Origin: Candidatus Zhuqueibacterota bacterium
Lineage (GTDB): Bacteria > Zhuqueibacterota > Zhuqueibacteria > Zhuqueibacterales > Zhuqueibacteraceae
Reading direction: 5' to 3'
DNA: 64,000 bases
Assembly (NCBI GenBank): GCA_022616415.1
Contig: JAKEEU010000107.1
Coordinates: forward strand, 84,681-148,680
This document shows, one piece after another, positions 32,796 to 43,089 of this stretch. The translations under genes were made by a program, and so were the position numbers. The notes under the pieces were generated by a model. It had not been told where the DNA came from. It saw only the letters and a list, made by a program, of their open reading frames with translations, and made no database searches. How positions within the stretch are numbered: position 1 is the first letter of the stretch; each line of letters opens with the position of its first letter.

Positions 32796-34721
32796 TTAGC
32801 GCACCAAAAAATACCCCAAAATAATAATCAACCCTAGCACAAATGTCACGGCGTAATTTTGCACGATGCCGGTTTGCCAGCGGCGCAGAAGAGAAGCGAG
32901 GCCGCCAAACAGCTTCGCCGCGCCGTTCACCGCGCCGTCGATCAATTTGATATCGAAAATTTTCCAGAAGAATTTTTCCGACAACCAATTGAGGGGACGC
33001 ACAAACAAAGCTTCGTAGATTTCATCCACGTAGTATTTGTGTACAAGCAAATTGTACAGCCCGTGCAAACGCATTGCCAATCTATCCGCCGCGCCGGCTT
33101 TGGCTAAATAAAATTGATGAGCGAGATAAATGCCGGCCAGCGCAACCGCCACTGACAATGCCATCAGCGCCAACTCTAAACCGAGGCCGGCTTGATGAGC
33201 CTCAGCCGTTGTATGGCCATGCGCAAACACCGGTTCGAGAAACGCTTCGAATTGATTGATATGGGGAATGCCGATATATCCGCCGACAATGGAGAGAACG
33301 GCCAAAACGATCAATGGTACGGTCATGACGCGCGGTGATTCGTGCAAATGGTGCGTCACCGCAGCATCCATTCGCGGCGCGCCATAAAAGGCGAGATAGA
33401 TCATGCGAAAAATATAAAATGCGGTGAGGCCCGCCGCCGCGAGCGCGATGACATACAACACCGGCGAATTGAGAAAGGTTTTCCAGAGAATTTCATCTTT
33501 GGAGAAAAATCCCGAAAGGCCGGGAACGCCGGCGATCGCGAGTCCGCCCACGAGAAAAGTCCAAAACGTTGTGGGTGTGTGTTTTTTCAAGCCGCCCATT
33601 TTCGGCAGTTGCGTTTCGCCGGAGAGGGCGTGCATGACGCTGCCGGCGCCGAGAAAGAGCAGGGCTTTAAAAAAGGCGTGCGTGACCAGATGAAAAATTC
33701 CCGCGGCAAAGGCGCCGACGCCGCAGGCGAGAAACATGTAACCGAGCTGGCTGACGGTTGAATAAGCCAAAATCTTTTTAATATCCGTGGCAGTTAGCGC
33801 CATCGTTGCGGCAAATACGGCGGTGACCAAACCGACGATGGCAACCACTTCCATGGCGAGGGGCGCTTGCAAATAAATGACGCTACAGCGCGCGACCATG
33901 TACACGCCGGCGGTGACCATCGTGGCCGCGTGAATGAGCGCCGAAACCGGCGTCGGGCCGGCCATGGCATCGGGCAGCCAAACGTACAGCGGAATTTGCG
34001 CGGATTTGCCGGTGGCGCCGATGAAGAGCAGCAGCGCGATGGCCGTGAAAATTTCCGTCGACACGCCGGCGCCGGTTTGCGCGGCTGTGAATACGGTCTC
34101 AAAATCCAGCGAGCCGAAGGTGGTGAAGATGAGAAAAATGCCGAGCAGAAAACCGAAATCGCCGATGCGGTTGACAATAAAAGCTTTGGTGCCGGCGCCC
34201 GCACAGGTCAGGCCGGTGGTTTCGTCAAAAATGCGGTCGTAATAATAACCGATCAGCAAATACGAGCACAGGCCTACGCCTTCCCAGCCGACGAACATCA
34301 GGAGAAAATTGCTGCCCATGACGAGCAGCAGCATGGTGAAGGTGAAAAGATTCAAAAACGCGAAGAAGCGCGCGAAGCCGCGCTCGCCGTGCATGTAGCC
34401 TATCGAATAAACGTGAATCAAAAAGCCAACGCCGGTGACCACCATCACCATCGTGATCGAGAGCGCGTCGAGGCGAAAGCCGATGTCAACGGAAAAGTTG
34501 CCGGTCACCATCCAGTTGTATAGCGTTTGTGTCATCACGCGCGATTCCGGTGACATCCCCAATAGCTCGCTGAAAGCCAACACCGCGGTGCCGAAGCTCG
34601 CCAGCACCGTACCGGCGCCGGCTACACCGACGGCTTTCTCATCCATCTTGCGGCCCAATAGGCCGTTGATAATGAAGCCGAGAAGAGGAAAAAACGGAAT
34701 TAGCCAAAGGTAGTCTTGCAT
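32796..34721 (-). CDS. nuoL: NADH-quinone oxidoreductase subunit L
   Basis: Largest proton-pumping subunit of complex I, 641 residues, about 16 helices plus the long lateral helix at the C-terminal end. Typical stretches: FVGWEGVGLCSYLLIG (key Glu), KSAQIPLYVWLPDAMAGPTPVSALIHAATMV (key Lys), KKILAYSTVSQLGYM, and SGFFSKDEI. ATG 34721. Between it and nuoK lies a small inverted repeat. Downstream the operon is interrupted by non-nuo genes before nuoM. Confidence 0.95.
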   Translation of the reverse strand: MQDYLWLIPFFPLLGFIINGLLGRKMDEKAVGVAGAGTVLASFGTAVLAFSELLGMSPESRVMTQTLYNWMVTGNFSVDIGFRLDALSITMVMVVTGVGFLIHVYSIGYMHGERGFARFFAFLNLFTFTMLLLVMGSNFLLMFVGWEGVGLCSYLLIGYYYDRIFDETTGLTCAGAGTKAFIVNRIGDFGFLLGIFLIFTTFGSLDFETVFTAAQTGAGVSTEIFTAIALLLFIGATGKSAQIPLYVWLPDAMAGPTPVSALIHAATMVTAGVYMVARCSVIYLQAPLAMEVVAIVGLVTAVFAATMALTATDIKKILAYSTVSQLGYMFLACGVGAFAAGIFHLVTHAFFKALLFLGAGSVMHALSGETQLPKMGGLKKHTPTTFWTFLVGGLAIAGVPGLSGFFSKDEILWKTFLNSPVLYVIALAAAGLTAFYIFRMIYLAFYGAPRMDAAVTHHLHESPRVMTVPLIVLAVLSIVGGYIGIPHINQFEAFLEPVFAHGHTTAEAHQAGLGLELALMALSVAVALAGIYLAHQFYLAKAGAADRLAMRLHGLYNLLVHKYYVDEIYEALFVRPLNWLSEKFFWKIFDIKLIDGAVNGAAKLFGGLASLLRRWQTGIVQNYAVTFVLGLIIILGYFLVR

Positions 34722-34725
34722 ATCT

Positions 34726-34806
34726 GGTTGCTGGTTGCTGGTTGCTGGCGACTTGTCGCTCGTTCTTCAGCAACCAGTAACGAGCAACCAGCAACCAGCA
34801 ACGAGT
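34726..34806. repeat. Inverted GCTGGTTG word repeat between nuoL and nuoK
   Basis: CTGGTTGCTGGTTGCTGGTT on the left is mirrored by AACCAGCAACCAGCAAC on the right with a short unmatched centre. Low-complexity words in inverted array. Confidence 0.7.
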
Positions 34807-34808
34807 TC

Positions 34809-35108
34809 TTACCATTTCATCAAATTAATCTCATCGACAAACACGGTTGCTTTGACGCGAAAGATCGCCACGATGAGCGCCAGACCGACGGCGACTTCGG
34901 CGGCGGCCACGACCATGACGAAGAAAACAAAAATTTGACCTTCGAGGTTTTTCAGGTGTGCGGCGAACGCCACGAAAGTCAGATTCACCGCGTTCAACAT
35001 GAGCTCGATGGACATGAAGATGACGATGGCATTGCGCCGCAGCAAGACGCCGGCGACGCCGAGGCCGAAGAGCAACGCGCTCAAAAGAAGGTAGTAAGCC
35101 AGGGGCAT
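34809..35108 (-). CDS. nuoK: NADH-quinone oxidoreductase subunit K
   Basis: Small membrane subunit of complex I, 99 residues and three helices, as usual. The conserved glutamates of helices 2 and 3 are visible in [15 protein letters not shown] and [13 protein letters not shown]. It lies between nuoJ and nuoL, separated from each by inverted word repeats. Confidence 0.95.
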   Translation of the reverse strand: MPLAYYLLLSALLFGLGVAGVLLRRNAIVIFMSIELMLNAVNLTFVAFAAHLKNLEGQIFVFFVMVVAAAEVAVGLALIVAIFRVKATVFVDEINLMKW

Positions 35109-35137
35109 GTTATCTTAACTCCGAACCGATACGCGGA

Positions 35138-35280
35138 TTGTTGGAGTTTTGGAGTGATGGAGTAATGGATTGTTGGAGTTTTGAATTATTGGATTTATGA
35201 AATCGTGCAACATCTCACGCTCCAATACTCCATTCCTCCATCAATCCATTGATCCAACATTCCAGCACTCCAATAATCCA
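35138..35280. repeat. Long inverted GGAGT/ATGGAG word repeat between nuoK and nuoJ
   Basis: The left half is built from GGATTGTTGGAGTTTTGGAG and GATGGAGTAATGG words; the right half carries their reverse complements (CTCCAATACTCCATTCCTCC, CATTGATCCAACATTCC). It fills almost the whole gap within the operon, and its right end touches the nuoJ stop. Confidence 0.7.
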
Positions 35281-35850
35281 TCAAATTAACTTCCGTTTCG
35301 CCAGAATCACCGCGCCGATGATGCCGACCAGAAGCAGCACGGAGGCGATTTCAAACGGCAGCAGATAGGTCGTGAACAATTGCCTGCCGATGTTGGCGGT
35401 ATTGCCGGCCACGGTCGAATCCGTGGAAGAGCCGTTGGCAAGCCCGACAATGGCGCCGCCTGCTATTTGCCCGGTTTTGCTCTCCGCCGGGCCGGCAAAA
35501 AATGGCGCGCCGATCAAAATGCCGATCTCAGCGAGCAACACGATGACCAATAAAGCAGCGAATGCGCGACGCGCCAGCTTGCCGCGCTCGCGACTCGGAT
35601 CGCGCTTGAGGTTGAGCAGCATGATGACGAACAGGAACAGCACCATGATCGCGCCGGCGTAGACAATGACATGCACCGAAGCGACAAACGGCGCATCGAG
35701 CAGCACGTAAAATCCCGCCAGCGCAAACAGCGTGACGATGAGAAAAATGGCGCTGTAAACCGGATTGCGGTGCAAGATCATCATCATCGCCGACAGCAAC
35801 GCGACCGCTGCAAAAGAAAAAAAGAGAATGGATTGTAGATCGATAGCCAT
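35281..35850 (-). CDS. nuoJ: NADH-quinone oxidoreductase subunit J
   Basis: Complex I membrane subunit with five helices, 189 residues. The hinge-region pattern HVIVYAGAIMVLFLFVIMLLN is diagnostic. The frame is open to 35907, but ATG 35850 (MAIDLQSILFF) gives the normal N-terminus. It has its own promoter and is the first gene of the JKLMN run; nuoA-I are not in the window, so the complex is encoded in at least two loci. Confidence 0.93.
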   Translation of the reverse strand: MAIDLQSILFFSFAAVALLSAMMMILHRNPVYSAIFLIVTLFALAGFYVLLDAPFVASVHVIVYAGAIMVLFLFVIMLLNLKRDPSRERGKLARRAFAALLVIVLLAEIGILIGAPFFAGPAESKTGQIAGGAIVGLANGSSTDSTVAGNTANIGRQLFTTYLLPFEIASVLLLVGIIGAVILAKRKLI

Positions 35851-35886
35851 ATCGTGGGTCGTTGCTTTCTCAATTATGATCTTTGG

Positions 35887-35914
35887 AATATACAATCTTT
35901 GCGGCAAAAGTCAA
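35887..35914 (-). promoter_or_regulatory. Promoter of nuoJKL
   Basis: Minus strand TTGACT (35909-35914), 16 bp, TATATT (35887-35892), about 35 bp ahead of the nuoJ start. Shows that nuoJ onward is a separate transcription unit. Confidence 0.6.
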
Positions 35915-35974
35915 GCGGATTTTCCAAGCCTTCGTAACGGACGGGACGGGACGGGACGCCTCTGTTACATATGG

Positions 35975-36018
35975 GTAGCGCCCCGCTCTTTGCGGGGCAG
36001 TCTGGAAGACTGCGCTAC
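35975..36018. repeat. Branched hairpin element GTAGCG/CGCTAC
   Basis: Outer arms GTAGCG (35975-35980) and CGCTAC (36013-36018). Inside are two hairpins, CCCCGC/GCGGGG and CAGTCT/AGACTG. It combines the GTAGC and CAGAC-type parts of the stop-adjacent elements but lies between two divergent genes. Confidence 0.65.
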
Positions 36019-36065
36019 GTTTTTCCACCAATAACTGAGGCCTTACTTCTAACTGACTCAAAAGC

Positions 36066-36094
36066 TTGACTTTTTCGAAATATTTCGGTATTTT
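36066..36094 (+). promoter_or_regulatory. Promoter with palindromic operator-like spacer
   Basis: TTGACT (36066-36071), 17 bp, TATTTT (36089-36094). The spacer contains the perfect palindrome CGAAATATTTCG (36076-36087), placed where a repressor would block polymerase. Confidence 0.5.
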
Positions 36095-36148
36095 ATGACT
36101 TTATGTTAATGGCCAGAAAATACGACGCACAGATTTTGAGACCGCATT

Positions 36149-37558
36149 TTGAAAAATCCTCTCGCGATTATCTATCTTGTTGACGGCGCCCGCCCCGATG
36201 TGATGCGGGAATTGCTCGATTCCGGTGATCAACCGAACATTCGCAAAGAAATTGTTGAAACCGGCACGTTTCGCACGGCTTCATCCTGTTTTCCTTCCAC
36301 CACCGGTCCCGCTTACTTGCCCTTCCTGACCGGATGCTTTCCCGGCACGATCAATATACCCGGCATTCGCTGGCTCGACAAGGCGGAATTTCATGCCAGG
36401 CGCTGGGGCAAGAATCGTTTCCGGAGCTACATGTCCTTCGAAGCCACGTGGTTCAACGACGACCTGGCTAAGGATCATCCGACCCTGCACGAGATTTTTC
36501 AACGTCCGTTCAATATCTTTTCGATGATCACCCGCGGCCTGCCGAAGGGACACAACCTCGGCGCCTCGGTGAAATTGCCTTTATATTTTCGCGCGCATCT
36601 CACTCACCGTTGGGAGCCGGTTGACCAGGCTTCGCACCAGCATCTCATGCGCGCCATCGACCGGAATCCTGATTTCATCTTTGCGGTTTTTCCCGGCGTC
36701 GATGCCAATTCGCATCTGCACCATCCTCGCCATGAAAAAACCCTCGCGGCGTATCGCTATGTCGATTTCAGCATCGGAGAAGTGGTGAGGAAACTCAAAC
36801 GCACGGGGCGCTGGGAGGAAACCTTGTTGATCGTCACTTCCGATCATGGATTGACGGCGACACACAACCATCTCGATCTCGCGCTGTTTCTGCAAGCGCG
36901 CGGCCTCAAGACGCTGTATTATCCCATTATTTGGAAGCTGCATCCGCAAGCCTCCGTGATGATCTCCGGCAACGCTGCCGGACACGTTTATCTTCATAAC
37001 GGCAAAAACGGCGCGCCGCTATTGGGCGATGAGGTCAAAACGGCGCTCGGCGCGGCTTGGGGGGAATTATTGGCGCGGGAGGAAGTTGATTTTGTCGCCT
37101 GGCGCGGCGGCAGAGAAGTTTACGAAATTGCTTCGGCGCGAGGCCAAGCCTCGATCATTCGCCGTCCACAAGGCTTCTCCTACGATCCGCACAGCGGCGA
37201 TCCTTTTGGCCTGGGCAAAATCGAGGCTCCGCTGGATCGGCAACAGGCGCTCGCCGCAACGTTCGATTCCGATTACCCTGATGCGTTGGTGCAAATCGAG
37301 CAAGTGTTCTCTTGCTCGCGCAGCGGTGATCTCGTGGTGGTTTCCAAAAACGGCTACGACCTGCGGAGGGCGTATGAATGGCCCGAGCATCACGGCTCGC
37401 ACGGCTCGCTGCACCGCGAGCATATACACGTGCCGCTCATTTACAATCAAACCGGATGGGACCCGCGGCCGGCGCGCACGGCCGATTTGTTCAATACCAT
37501 CCTCAAATGGTCGGGCAAATCAACTCTGGAAAACACCGATGGCCGAACGCTCTGCTGA
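36149..37558 (+). CDS. Alkaline phosphatase-superfamily phosphodiesterase
   Basis: 469 residues of the type I phosphodiesterase/nucleotide pyrophosphatase fold. Metal and nucleophile sites: YLVDGARPD near the start, the Ser/Thr nucleophile region SCFPSTTGPAYLPFLTG, and the C-terminal SDHGLTATHNHLD. No signal peptide. The only start in frame after the upstream stop is a TTG at 36149. It overlaps the next gene by 20 bp. Pairing with a flippase-like membrane protein suggests action on a lipid-linked or glycolipid substrate; this is inference. Confidence 0.8.
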   Translation: MKNPLAIIYLVDGARPDVMRELLDSGDQPNIRKEIVETGTFRTASSCFPSTTGPAYLPFLTGCFPGTINIPGIRWLDKAEFHARRWGKNRFRSYMSFEATWFNDDLAKDHPTLHEIFQRPFNIFSMITRGLPKGHNLGASVKLPLYFRAHLTHRWEPVDQASHQHLMRAIDRNPDFIFAVFPGVDANSHLHHPRHEKTLAAYRYVDFSIGEVVRKLKRTGRWEETLLIVTSDHGLTATHNHLDLALFLQARGLKTLYYPIIWKLHPQASVMISGNAAGHVYLHNGKNGAPLLGDEVKTALGAAWGELLAREEVDFVAWRGGREVYEIASARGQASIIRRPQGFSYDPHSGDPFGLGKIEAPLDRQQALAATFDSDYPDALVQIEQVFSCSRSGDLVVVSKNGYDLRRAYEWPEHHGSHGSLHREHIHVPLIYNQTGWDPRPARTADLFNTILKWSGKSTLENTDGRTLC

Positions 37559-38681
37559 AAGCACGCCATTGCCTTCGGCCAAAGTCGTGGCGCGAGGCAT
37601 TCAAGGCTTCATTCTCTTTTCATTAGTAGGCACCATCTTGGGGATGTGGTGGAAAAGGCCGGCCGGCCTCGAAAGCTTGGCGAACCAATCAAATTGGCAG
37701 TTTGGCCTTCTCTTGCTCCCCCTCGTTGCGCTCGACTTTTTCCTGGGCGGGCTGCGTTATCGCCTCTTTTTCGATGGCAAAGTTTTGCCCTGCGTTTCGT
37801 TATGGAATTGCATGCGCTCGAATTGGGCGAACATTTTCATGGGCGCCGCCACGCCCTTTCAGGCCGGCGGCGGGACGGCACAGGTTTACATCCTTTGGCG
37901 CTGCGGCGCCACCGTTGCCGACGGCATGCTGGCTTCGCTCGTCAATTTCGCCGCCACCCTCATTTTTTTTCTCATTGGGAGTTTTGCCTCAGTGTTACTT
38001 TTGCCAACCGATCTTTTTGGAGAAAATTTCGGACCTATATTCCTGGTGGTTGGCGGCCTCACCGGCTTGAAAGCCGCATTGGTGTTGCTCGTGCTGCTCT
38101 TTCCCAAGCTCGGGTTGCGGATGGTCAAGGGATTCCTGGAATTGTTGCCGCTGCGTTGCGCCAAATTTCTAATGCTGCGCGATCGTATGCTGAACAAACT
38201 GGCCGTGGAAACGCAGCGTTTTGGCGACGGCTTCAAGAAAATTTTGCAGCAGAAAAAAATAGCACTCGTCGTCACCGTCGTGGCGACATTAGTGCTGTTT
38301 TTCAACAAATACCTAATGGGCTACGTGATCGCCCGGGCGTTGGGGCAATCGGTGCCGTTCGGAATCTTTATCGGCTTGCAGATTATTCAATTGTTTCTCC
38401 TCTATTTCGCGCCGACGCCCGGAGGTTCCGGCGTCGCGGAACTTTCGTCCGTTTGGCTCATGGGCAAGCTCATGCCGGAATCGCTGTTATTGGTTTACGC
38501 CGTGCTTTGGCGCTTCGCTACGACGATGTTGGGGGCTGTCATTGGCGGCGTAATTTTAATGCTCGACATGCGCCGTTGGATGCAAAAGGACGCGCTGGTT
38601 CCGCATGCGGCGCCAGTGCCGGTCTTGGCGCCTGCAAAAGAGGGCGCGCATGGAGAGCGCGTTCAATACAAGACGCAATAG
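37539..38681 (+). CDS. Flippase-like membrane protein (LPG synthase TM/UPF0104 family)
   Basis: 380 residues with about eight helices. Family features: GAATPFQAGGGTAQVYIL in the first half and YFAPTPGGSGVAELSS in the second, as in the AglD/MprF transmembrane domain. The soluble aminoacyl transferase domain of MprF is absent. Members are thought to move or modify lipids across the membrane. ATG 37539 lies inside the phosphodiesterase gene, so they are coupled. Confidence 0.82.
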   Translation: MAERSAESTPLPSAKVVARGIQGFILFSLVGTILGMWWKRPAGLESLANQSNWQFGLLLLPLVALDFFLGGLRYRLFFDGKVLPCVSLWNCMRSNWANIFMGAATPFQAGGGTAQVYILWRCGATVADGMLASLVNFAATLIFFLIGSFASVLLLPTDLFGENFGPIFLVVGGLTGLKAALVLLVLLFPKLGLRMVKGFLELLPLRCAKFLMLRDRMLNKLAVETQRFGDGFKKILQQKKIALVVTVVATLVLFFNKYLMGYVIARALGQSVPFGIFIGLQIIQLFLLYFAPTPGGSGVAELSSVWLMGKLMPESLLLVYAVLWRFATTMLGAVIGGVILMLDMRRWMQKDALVPHAAPVPVLAPAKEGAHGERVQYKTQ

Positions 38682-38706
38682 CCTGGCTCATTTCATAAAT
38701 TAATTT

Positions 38707-39759
38707 TCAATACACCCCGCTCGCCAACAATTCCGGCAGTACGTTGAGCTGCTGTTCGCTCACCACGACGCGATCTTTGCCTTGCCGCTTTGCCGTGTAT
38801 AATGCCGTGTCGGCGCGGTGTAAAATACAATCGAGGTCTTTGTCGTCCAAGCTGACGGTGGCGACGCCGATGCTCACGGTAACCTGAACGCACAGATCGT
38901 CAGTGCGCAGCCGCAGTTGGCGGATGTTGTGAATGAAGTTCTGGGCTGCAGCCAGCGCGCCATTGATGCCGGTCTCGGGCATGACGATGACGAACTCTTC
39001 GCCGCCGTAACGGCCGGCCTTGTCCACGGCGCGCAGCGAACGCGGAATGGCGCTGCCGAGGAGCGCCAAAACCTTGTCGCCGGTCAAATGGCCGTAAAGA
39101 TCGTTGATCGCCTTGAAATTATCGATATCAATGATCATCACGGAAAATGGGGAAACGTAACGCTGCCAGCGCGTCCATTCCGCTGCCGCCGCCTCCAAAA
39201 TGACGCGGCGGTTGAGCAGGCCGGTGAGCGCATCTTCCCGCGAGATTTTTTCGAGCTTGTGGTTGGCTTTTTTCAATTCCGTGTTGGCACGCATCAGCGC
39301 GCGCGTGCGCTCCACAAATTTCGCTTCCAAATCTTCGTTGGCTTTGCGCAAAGCGGCTTGCGCGCGCTTGCAAACCCGCCGCACTTCCGCCTCTCGCAGC
39401 TCCCGTTCGACGGCGGGTCCCAAGCGGATCAAATTGTTTTTGCTGAGAAAATCATGGGCGCCGGCTTGCATGATTTTGACGGCGCACTCCTCGCCGTGGG
39501 TGCTGGAGACAACGATGAAAGGCGCTTCAAGGCCGCGTTCGCGGCATAAAGCCAACGCCGCAAACGCGCTGAAACCCGGCATCAGACAATCGGAGATGAT
39601 GACATCCCAATTTTTGCAATCGAGTGCGCCTTGCATGCTCGCAAAGGTTTCAACCCGCTCCAAGGCCGGATCGAAACCATACTGTTGCAGCACATGCAGC
39701 AACGAAGTCGTATCAACCTGTGAGGCGGCAACAAATAAAACTTGCAGTGGTATGCTCAT
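38707..39759 (-). CDS. Response regulator with GGDEF diguanylate cyclase domain
   Basis: 350 residues. The receiver domain covers about 1-125, with phospho-acceptor Asp in VIISDCLMP and Lys in AHDFLSKNN. A coiled-coil linker follows, then the GGDEF domain with active site GGEEF near 252 and DALTGLLNRR. So it should make cyclic di-GMP when phosphorylated. ATG 39759 follows AAGGACGAAA. It is encoded 107 bp downstream of a histidine kinase, its likely partner. No I-site (RxxD) is evident five residues before GGEEF: the sequence there is RAVDKAGRYGGEEF, which does hold RAVD, a possible inhibitory site. Confidence 0.88.
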   Translation of the reverse strand: MSIPLQVLFVAASQVDTTSLLHVLQQYGFDPALERVETFASMQGALDCKNWDVIISDCLMPGFSAFAALALCRERGLEAPFIVVSSTHGEECAVKIMQAGAHDFLSKNNLIRLGPAVERELREAEVRRVCKRAQAALRKANEDLEAKFVERTRALMRANTELKKANHKLEKISREDALTGLLNRRVILEAAAAEWTRWQRYVSPFSVMIIDIDNFKAINDLYGHLTGDKVLALLGSAIPRSLRAVDKAGRYGGEEFVIVMPETGINGALAAAQNFIHNIRQLRLRTDDLCVQVTVSIGVATVSLDDKDLDCILHRADTALYTAKRQGKDRVVVSEQQLNVLPELLASGVY

Positions 39760-39866
39760 TTTCGTCCTTAAAATTTGAATACACACCCGGATTTTTTTAA
39801 CGGACTCCCGCGCCGCTCACAGCACAAAAAATTAAAGGTACGGCCTAAAAGTCGTTCACTGGACAT

Positions 39867-42560
39867 TTACGGTTTCTCCGCAGCGTTTAATTCCGTGGGC
39901 AGCTCAATCACAAACGCGGTGTGATCGCCAAGCTCGCTTTCAACAAAAATCTCTCCTTGATGCTCTTTGATGATGCCGTAGCTGATGCTGAGGCCCAAAC
40001 CGGTTCCTTCCGCCTGTCTTTTGGTGGTGAAAAACGGATCAAAAATTTTGGGCAGAATTTCCGGCGCCATGCCGATGCCGGCATCGTAAAATTCAACGTG
40101 GATAAGCTGGTGGCCATTGCGTTGCTGCTCGCGGGCGGCAATTTTGAGCAGCTTGTTCTCGTGCGGGCCGGGATATTTTTCGTTCAGCGCATGGTGCGCG
40201 TTGCTCAGTAAATTAATGAAAACTTGTTGAATCTGTTGGCTGCGGCAATTGAGCGGCGGCAAATCCGGGGACACCTCAAGAATCAAGGTAATGCCGTCTT
40301 TGCGCAGTTGGTGCTCGATCAGGTGCAAAGAGGAATCGAGAATATCAGCAAGACCGGCCCAGCTCCGCTCCTGCGGTTGCTGCCGGGCAAAAGTCAACAA
40401 GTTATGCACGATCTTGGTGACGCGGTCGCTCTCGCGCATGATGCCTTGCAACAGCAATTGTTTCTCTTCATTTTTAGGCGCGCGATCGTACAGAATTTTC
40501 GCGTAATTGATAATGCCGGTCATCGGATTGTTGATTTCATGGGCGACACCGGCGGCTAGCTCACCGAGCGAAGCCAGCTTGGCGGTTTGCTGAACTTTCT
40601 GCTGCAACATTTCACGCGCCCGCTCGCTCTGCACCGCGGCGGTGATGTCGCGCAGAGCGACGATCGCGCCGATCAACTGCACGCGCTCGTCGTAAAGCGG
40701 CGCAGCATTCACCGAAAGATATTTCTCCGTTCCCGGCCGGCGGATTTTCAAGCGGAAATCGCTGACTCGCCGTTGCGCGTTGAGCGCGAGATGGATGGGA
40801 TTGTTTTCCGGCGGCAAGCTTTGATCGTTGAGCGTGCAAAATTCCCAGGTGTTGTTCAATTCCATAAAGCGATGCTGCATCAGCGCGGCCGGCGACATTT
40901 CCAAAATCTCTTCGAGCGCGCGGTTGCTGATGAGCAAATCGCCGGCGCGATCCAAAACCGCAATGCCGTCGTTCATCGTGCGCAGCAGCAGCTCGCGCAA
41001 TTCGGCGGCGCGGTGCAGCTCCGATTCGTAGTGTTTTTTCTCGGTGACGTCGCGCCCCATGCCCATATAAAGCGCGTCAGTAATCGGCGCGGCGTTGAGG
41101 TCGATGGTGCGCGGCAAACCCCGCTTTGCGGGGCGGTGCAACGTTCCATTCGCCGGTTGGCGCAATGATTCATAATTATCCCGGACATGGGGTGTGCCGT
41201 TCGACGGGGCTGACCGGCCATTCGTCTTCTCCATTGAAAACGCTGCATTCAATTCCGGCGACGCCAACGCTACAGAAGGGGTCAACGCCGGCGAGATGGC
41301 AAAAGAAATTCCACCGCTGTGGCAGGCAAAGGCTGGCGAAAATTCTTCCTGCGGTTGAATCACCAGCTCGCCGCGAACCGGCCGCCGGTCGAGCAGATCG
41401 CTCACCAGCTCTTCCGAGCCGATAGTCTTCGCCAGCACCTCGTTCAGCGTCGATTGCAGCAGTTCCTCGCGGCGGCAGCCCGCCATTTCACAAAATTTTT
41501 CGTTCACTTCGACGAAACGCAGCTCGCGGTCGACGACGAAAATTCCGTCCAGCGCATCTTGAATGAGATGGCGATATAAAGCCTCGGAGTGCTGCAGTTG
41601 CGTTTCGCGCTGCTTCAAGTGTGAGGCCATGCGATTGAAAGATTTTCCCAGGAGCGCCAATTCGTTGTGGCCGCCGATTTCGATACGGTGACTGAAATCG
41701 CCGCTGCCGAGACGTTGCGCGCCCTCGATCAGCCGCCGCATCGGTTGGTGCAATTGCCGGCTGAGCAGTAATGCCAGCGCAATGCCCACGCTCAAAAACA
41801 GCGCCATGACGGCCAAATTCAGCTTGTAAAATTGCCATCGCTGCCGGCCTGCGAACGTGAGATCATAATCGAGGCGCAAATATCCGGCCGAAACGGCTGC
41901 CGGCGAGTGAGGAGCAGAAACTGACGATGGGCTCGTGCCGTTTGCCGCTCCCTCCGTTTGCGCCAGCAACGGACGAATGGTGACAAAAGCGTTTTGAACA
42001 CCGTCGTGGCGAATCACGTACTCGATGGGCTTGGCCTCGCGGTGCAAGCTGGCGATCAAACGATCTAATTCGGCGTCGGGTGCGGGATCGGGGGAACCGC
42101 GTTGCAAAATTGGCTGGAGATCGGTGGCGTAGACGATGCACCGCAAAATATTTTCGGTGGCGAGCAAATTATCAAGCTCCTCCCCTAGACGTTTGTGATT
42201 CACGCTGACCGAAGCAATCACGATCGGCTCGCCCGGGGCGAGACCATGCGCCAGTTTGGTTTGTGGCTGGACAGGCTTGGCGGTAAATAGAGGCTCGAGA
42301 TGGCGGACAGTGTGCGTGCTGCGCGCGCGGCCATTTTCAAAAGTATGCTGCAGCAAACTCGGCTGCAGCAGCCACAGGCCGACGGTCGTCACGATCACAC
42401 CATAAGTGACCACCAGCAAAATCGTGCCGGTGAGCAAACGATTGCGAAAGCTCATACCTGCCAGACGGCGACCGGGAAATTCGTGTGCTCTCTCCCAACA
42501 GCGCCTTACCCATCCCTGAAGGTTACGATGGATTTGCACAAAGCCAGAATATCGAAGCAT
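39867..42560 (-). CDS. Membrane PAS histidine kinase
   Basis: 897 residues. One N-terminal membrane helix, a periplasmic sensor of about 180 residues, a second helix, HAMP ([19 protein letters not shown]), two PAS domains, then HisKA with the phospho-acceptor His in GVAHEINNP (about 675) and the ATPase boxes GIGMAPE and GTGLGLS. The class (H-E-I-N-N-P) is that of NtrB/ZraS-like kinases. A low-conservation stretch between the PAS domains may be an insertion. Likely partner: the GGDEF regulator next to it. ATG 42560, with an inner Met start (MSFRNRLL) possible. Confidence 0.88.
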   Translation of the reverse strand: MLRYSGFVQIHRNLQGWVRRCWERAHEFPGRRLAGMSFRNRLLTGTILLVVTYGVIVTTVGLWLLQPSLLQHTFENGRARSTHTVRHLEPLFTAKPVQPQTKLAHGLAPGEPIVIASVSVNHKRLGEELDNLLATENILRCIVYATDLQPILQRGSPDPAPDAELDRLIASLHREAKPIEYVIRHDGVQNAFVTIRPLLAQTEGAANGTSPSSVSAPHSPAAVSAGYLRLDYDLTFAGRQRWQFYKLNLAVMALFLSVGIALALLLSRQLHQPMRRLIEGAQRLGSGDFSHRIEIGGHNELALLGKSFNRMASHLKQRETQLQHSEALYRHLIQDALDGIFVVDRELRFVEVNEKFCEMAGCRREELLQSTLNEVLAKTIGSEELVSDLLDRRPVRGELVIQPQEEFSPAFACHSGGISFAISPALTPSVALASPELNAAFSMEKTNGRSAPSNGTPHVRDNYESLRQPANGTLHRPAKRGLPRTIDLNAAPITDALYMGMGRDVTEKKHYESELHRAAELRELLLRTMNDGIAVLDRAGDLLISNRALEEILEMSPAALMQHRFMELNNTWEFCTLNDQSLPPENNPIHLALNAQRRVSDFRLKIRRPGTEKYLSVNAAPLYDERVQLIGAIVALRDITAAVQSERAREMLQQKVQQTAKLASLGELAAGVAHEINNPMTGIINYAKILYDRAPKNEEKQLLLQGIMRESDRVTKIVHNLLTFARQQPQERSWAGLADILDSSLHLIEHQLRKDGITLILEVSPDLPPLNCRSQQIQQVFINLLSNAHHALNEKYPGPHENKLLKIAAREQQRNGHQLIHVEFYDAGIGMAPEILPKIFDPFFTTKRQAEGTGLGLSISYGIIKEHQGEIFVESELGDHTAFVIELPTELNAAEKP

Positions 42561-43015
42561 ATCCCTCTGCCTCCATCCATGAATCGCTGCGGCAATGCCG
42601 AAGTATCACGGATAAAACCGAAGCAACCACGTCGAAAACGCTGTTTGTGAGGTAATTGAGGAAATTTCTTTAGGCTGCGCCCGTAGGATCAAACCCGCAG
42701 AAAGTTTCCAGGTGAATTTCCAATATGGAAATTCGTTCACCCTTGAGCATGGCAATAAAATCGCGACACGCCCGAAGGCAAAAAATTTTGGTGGGGTCCG
42801 CCGGCCGGATGTCAAGTCAAGGATGGAAAAGCAATGGCAAGCAATACCCTACACACAGTCCGGAAATTGTCAGCACGCGCTAAGGCTTTTAGAAATAAAG
42901 GTTTCCAAGCGCCAGCGCCGCTTTCACAACAACATACACTTTACCCTACTATTCTCTTCTCAAAATCAACCTTAAATTACCGCCAGAGTCGGAAAAGTGC
43001 GGAAAAAAATTTTCG
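42561..43015. other. Intergenic region with a small palindrome
   Basis: About 450 bp with no convincing gene. It holds a near-perfect inverted repeat at 42711-42742 (GGTGAATTTCC ... GGAAATTCgTTCACC) and the word CTGCGCCCGTAGG (about 42674), which recurs near 51461. Confidence 0.55.
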
Positions 43016-43055
43016 AAAAAAAATAGCCCGCAAGCGCATCAACCGGCTCACGGGC
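43016..43055 (-). terminator. Terminator of the beta-helix gene
   Basis: Minus strand GCCCG (43051-43055) pairs with CGGGC (43026-43030), with inner AGC/GCT pairs, followed by an eight-base T-run, 35 bp after the gene. Confidence 0.7.
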
Positions 43056-43089
43056 AATCAACTGCGTCGTCCAAAATTCGCCATGAGTT

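Noticed and set aside
37029..37538. N-terminal extension of the flippase-like protein
   Set aside because: This part is the shifted frame of the phosphodiesterase gene; the membrane protein starts at ATG 37539.
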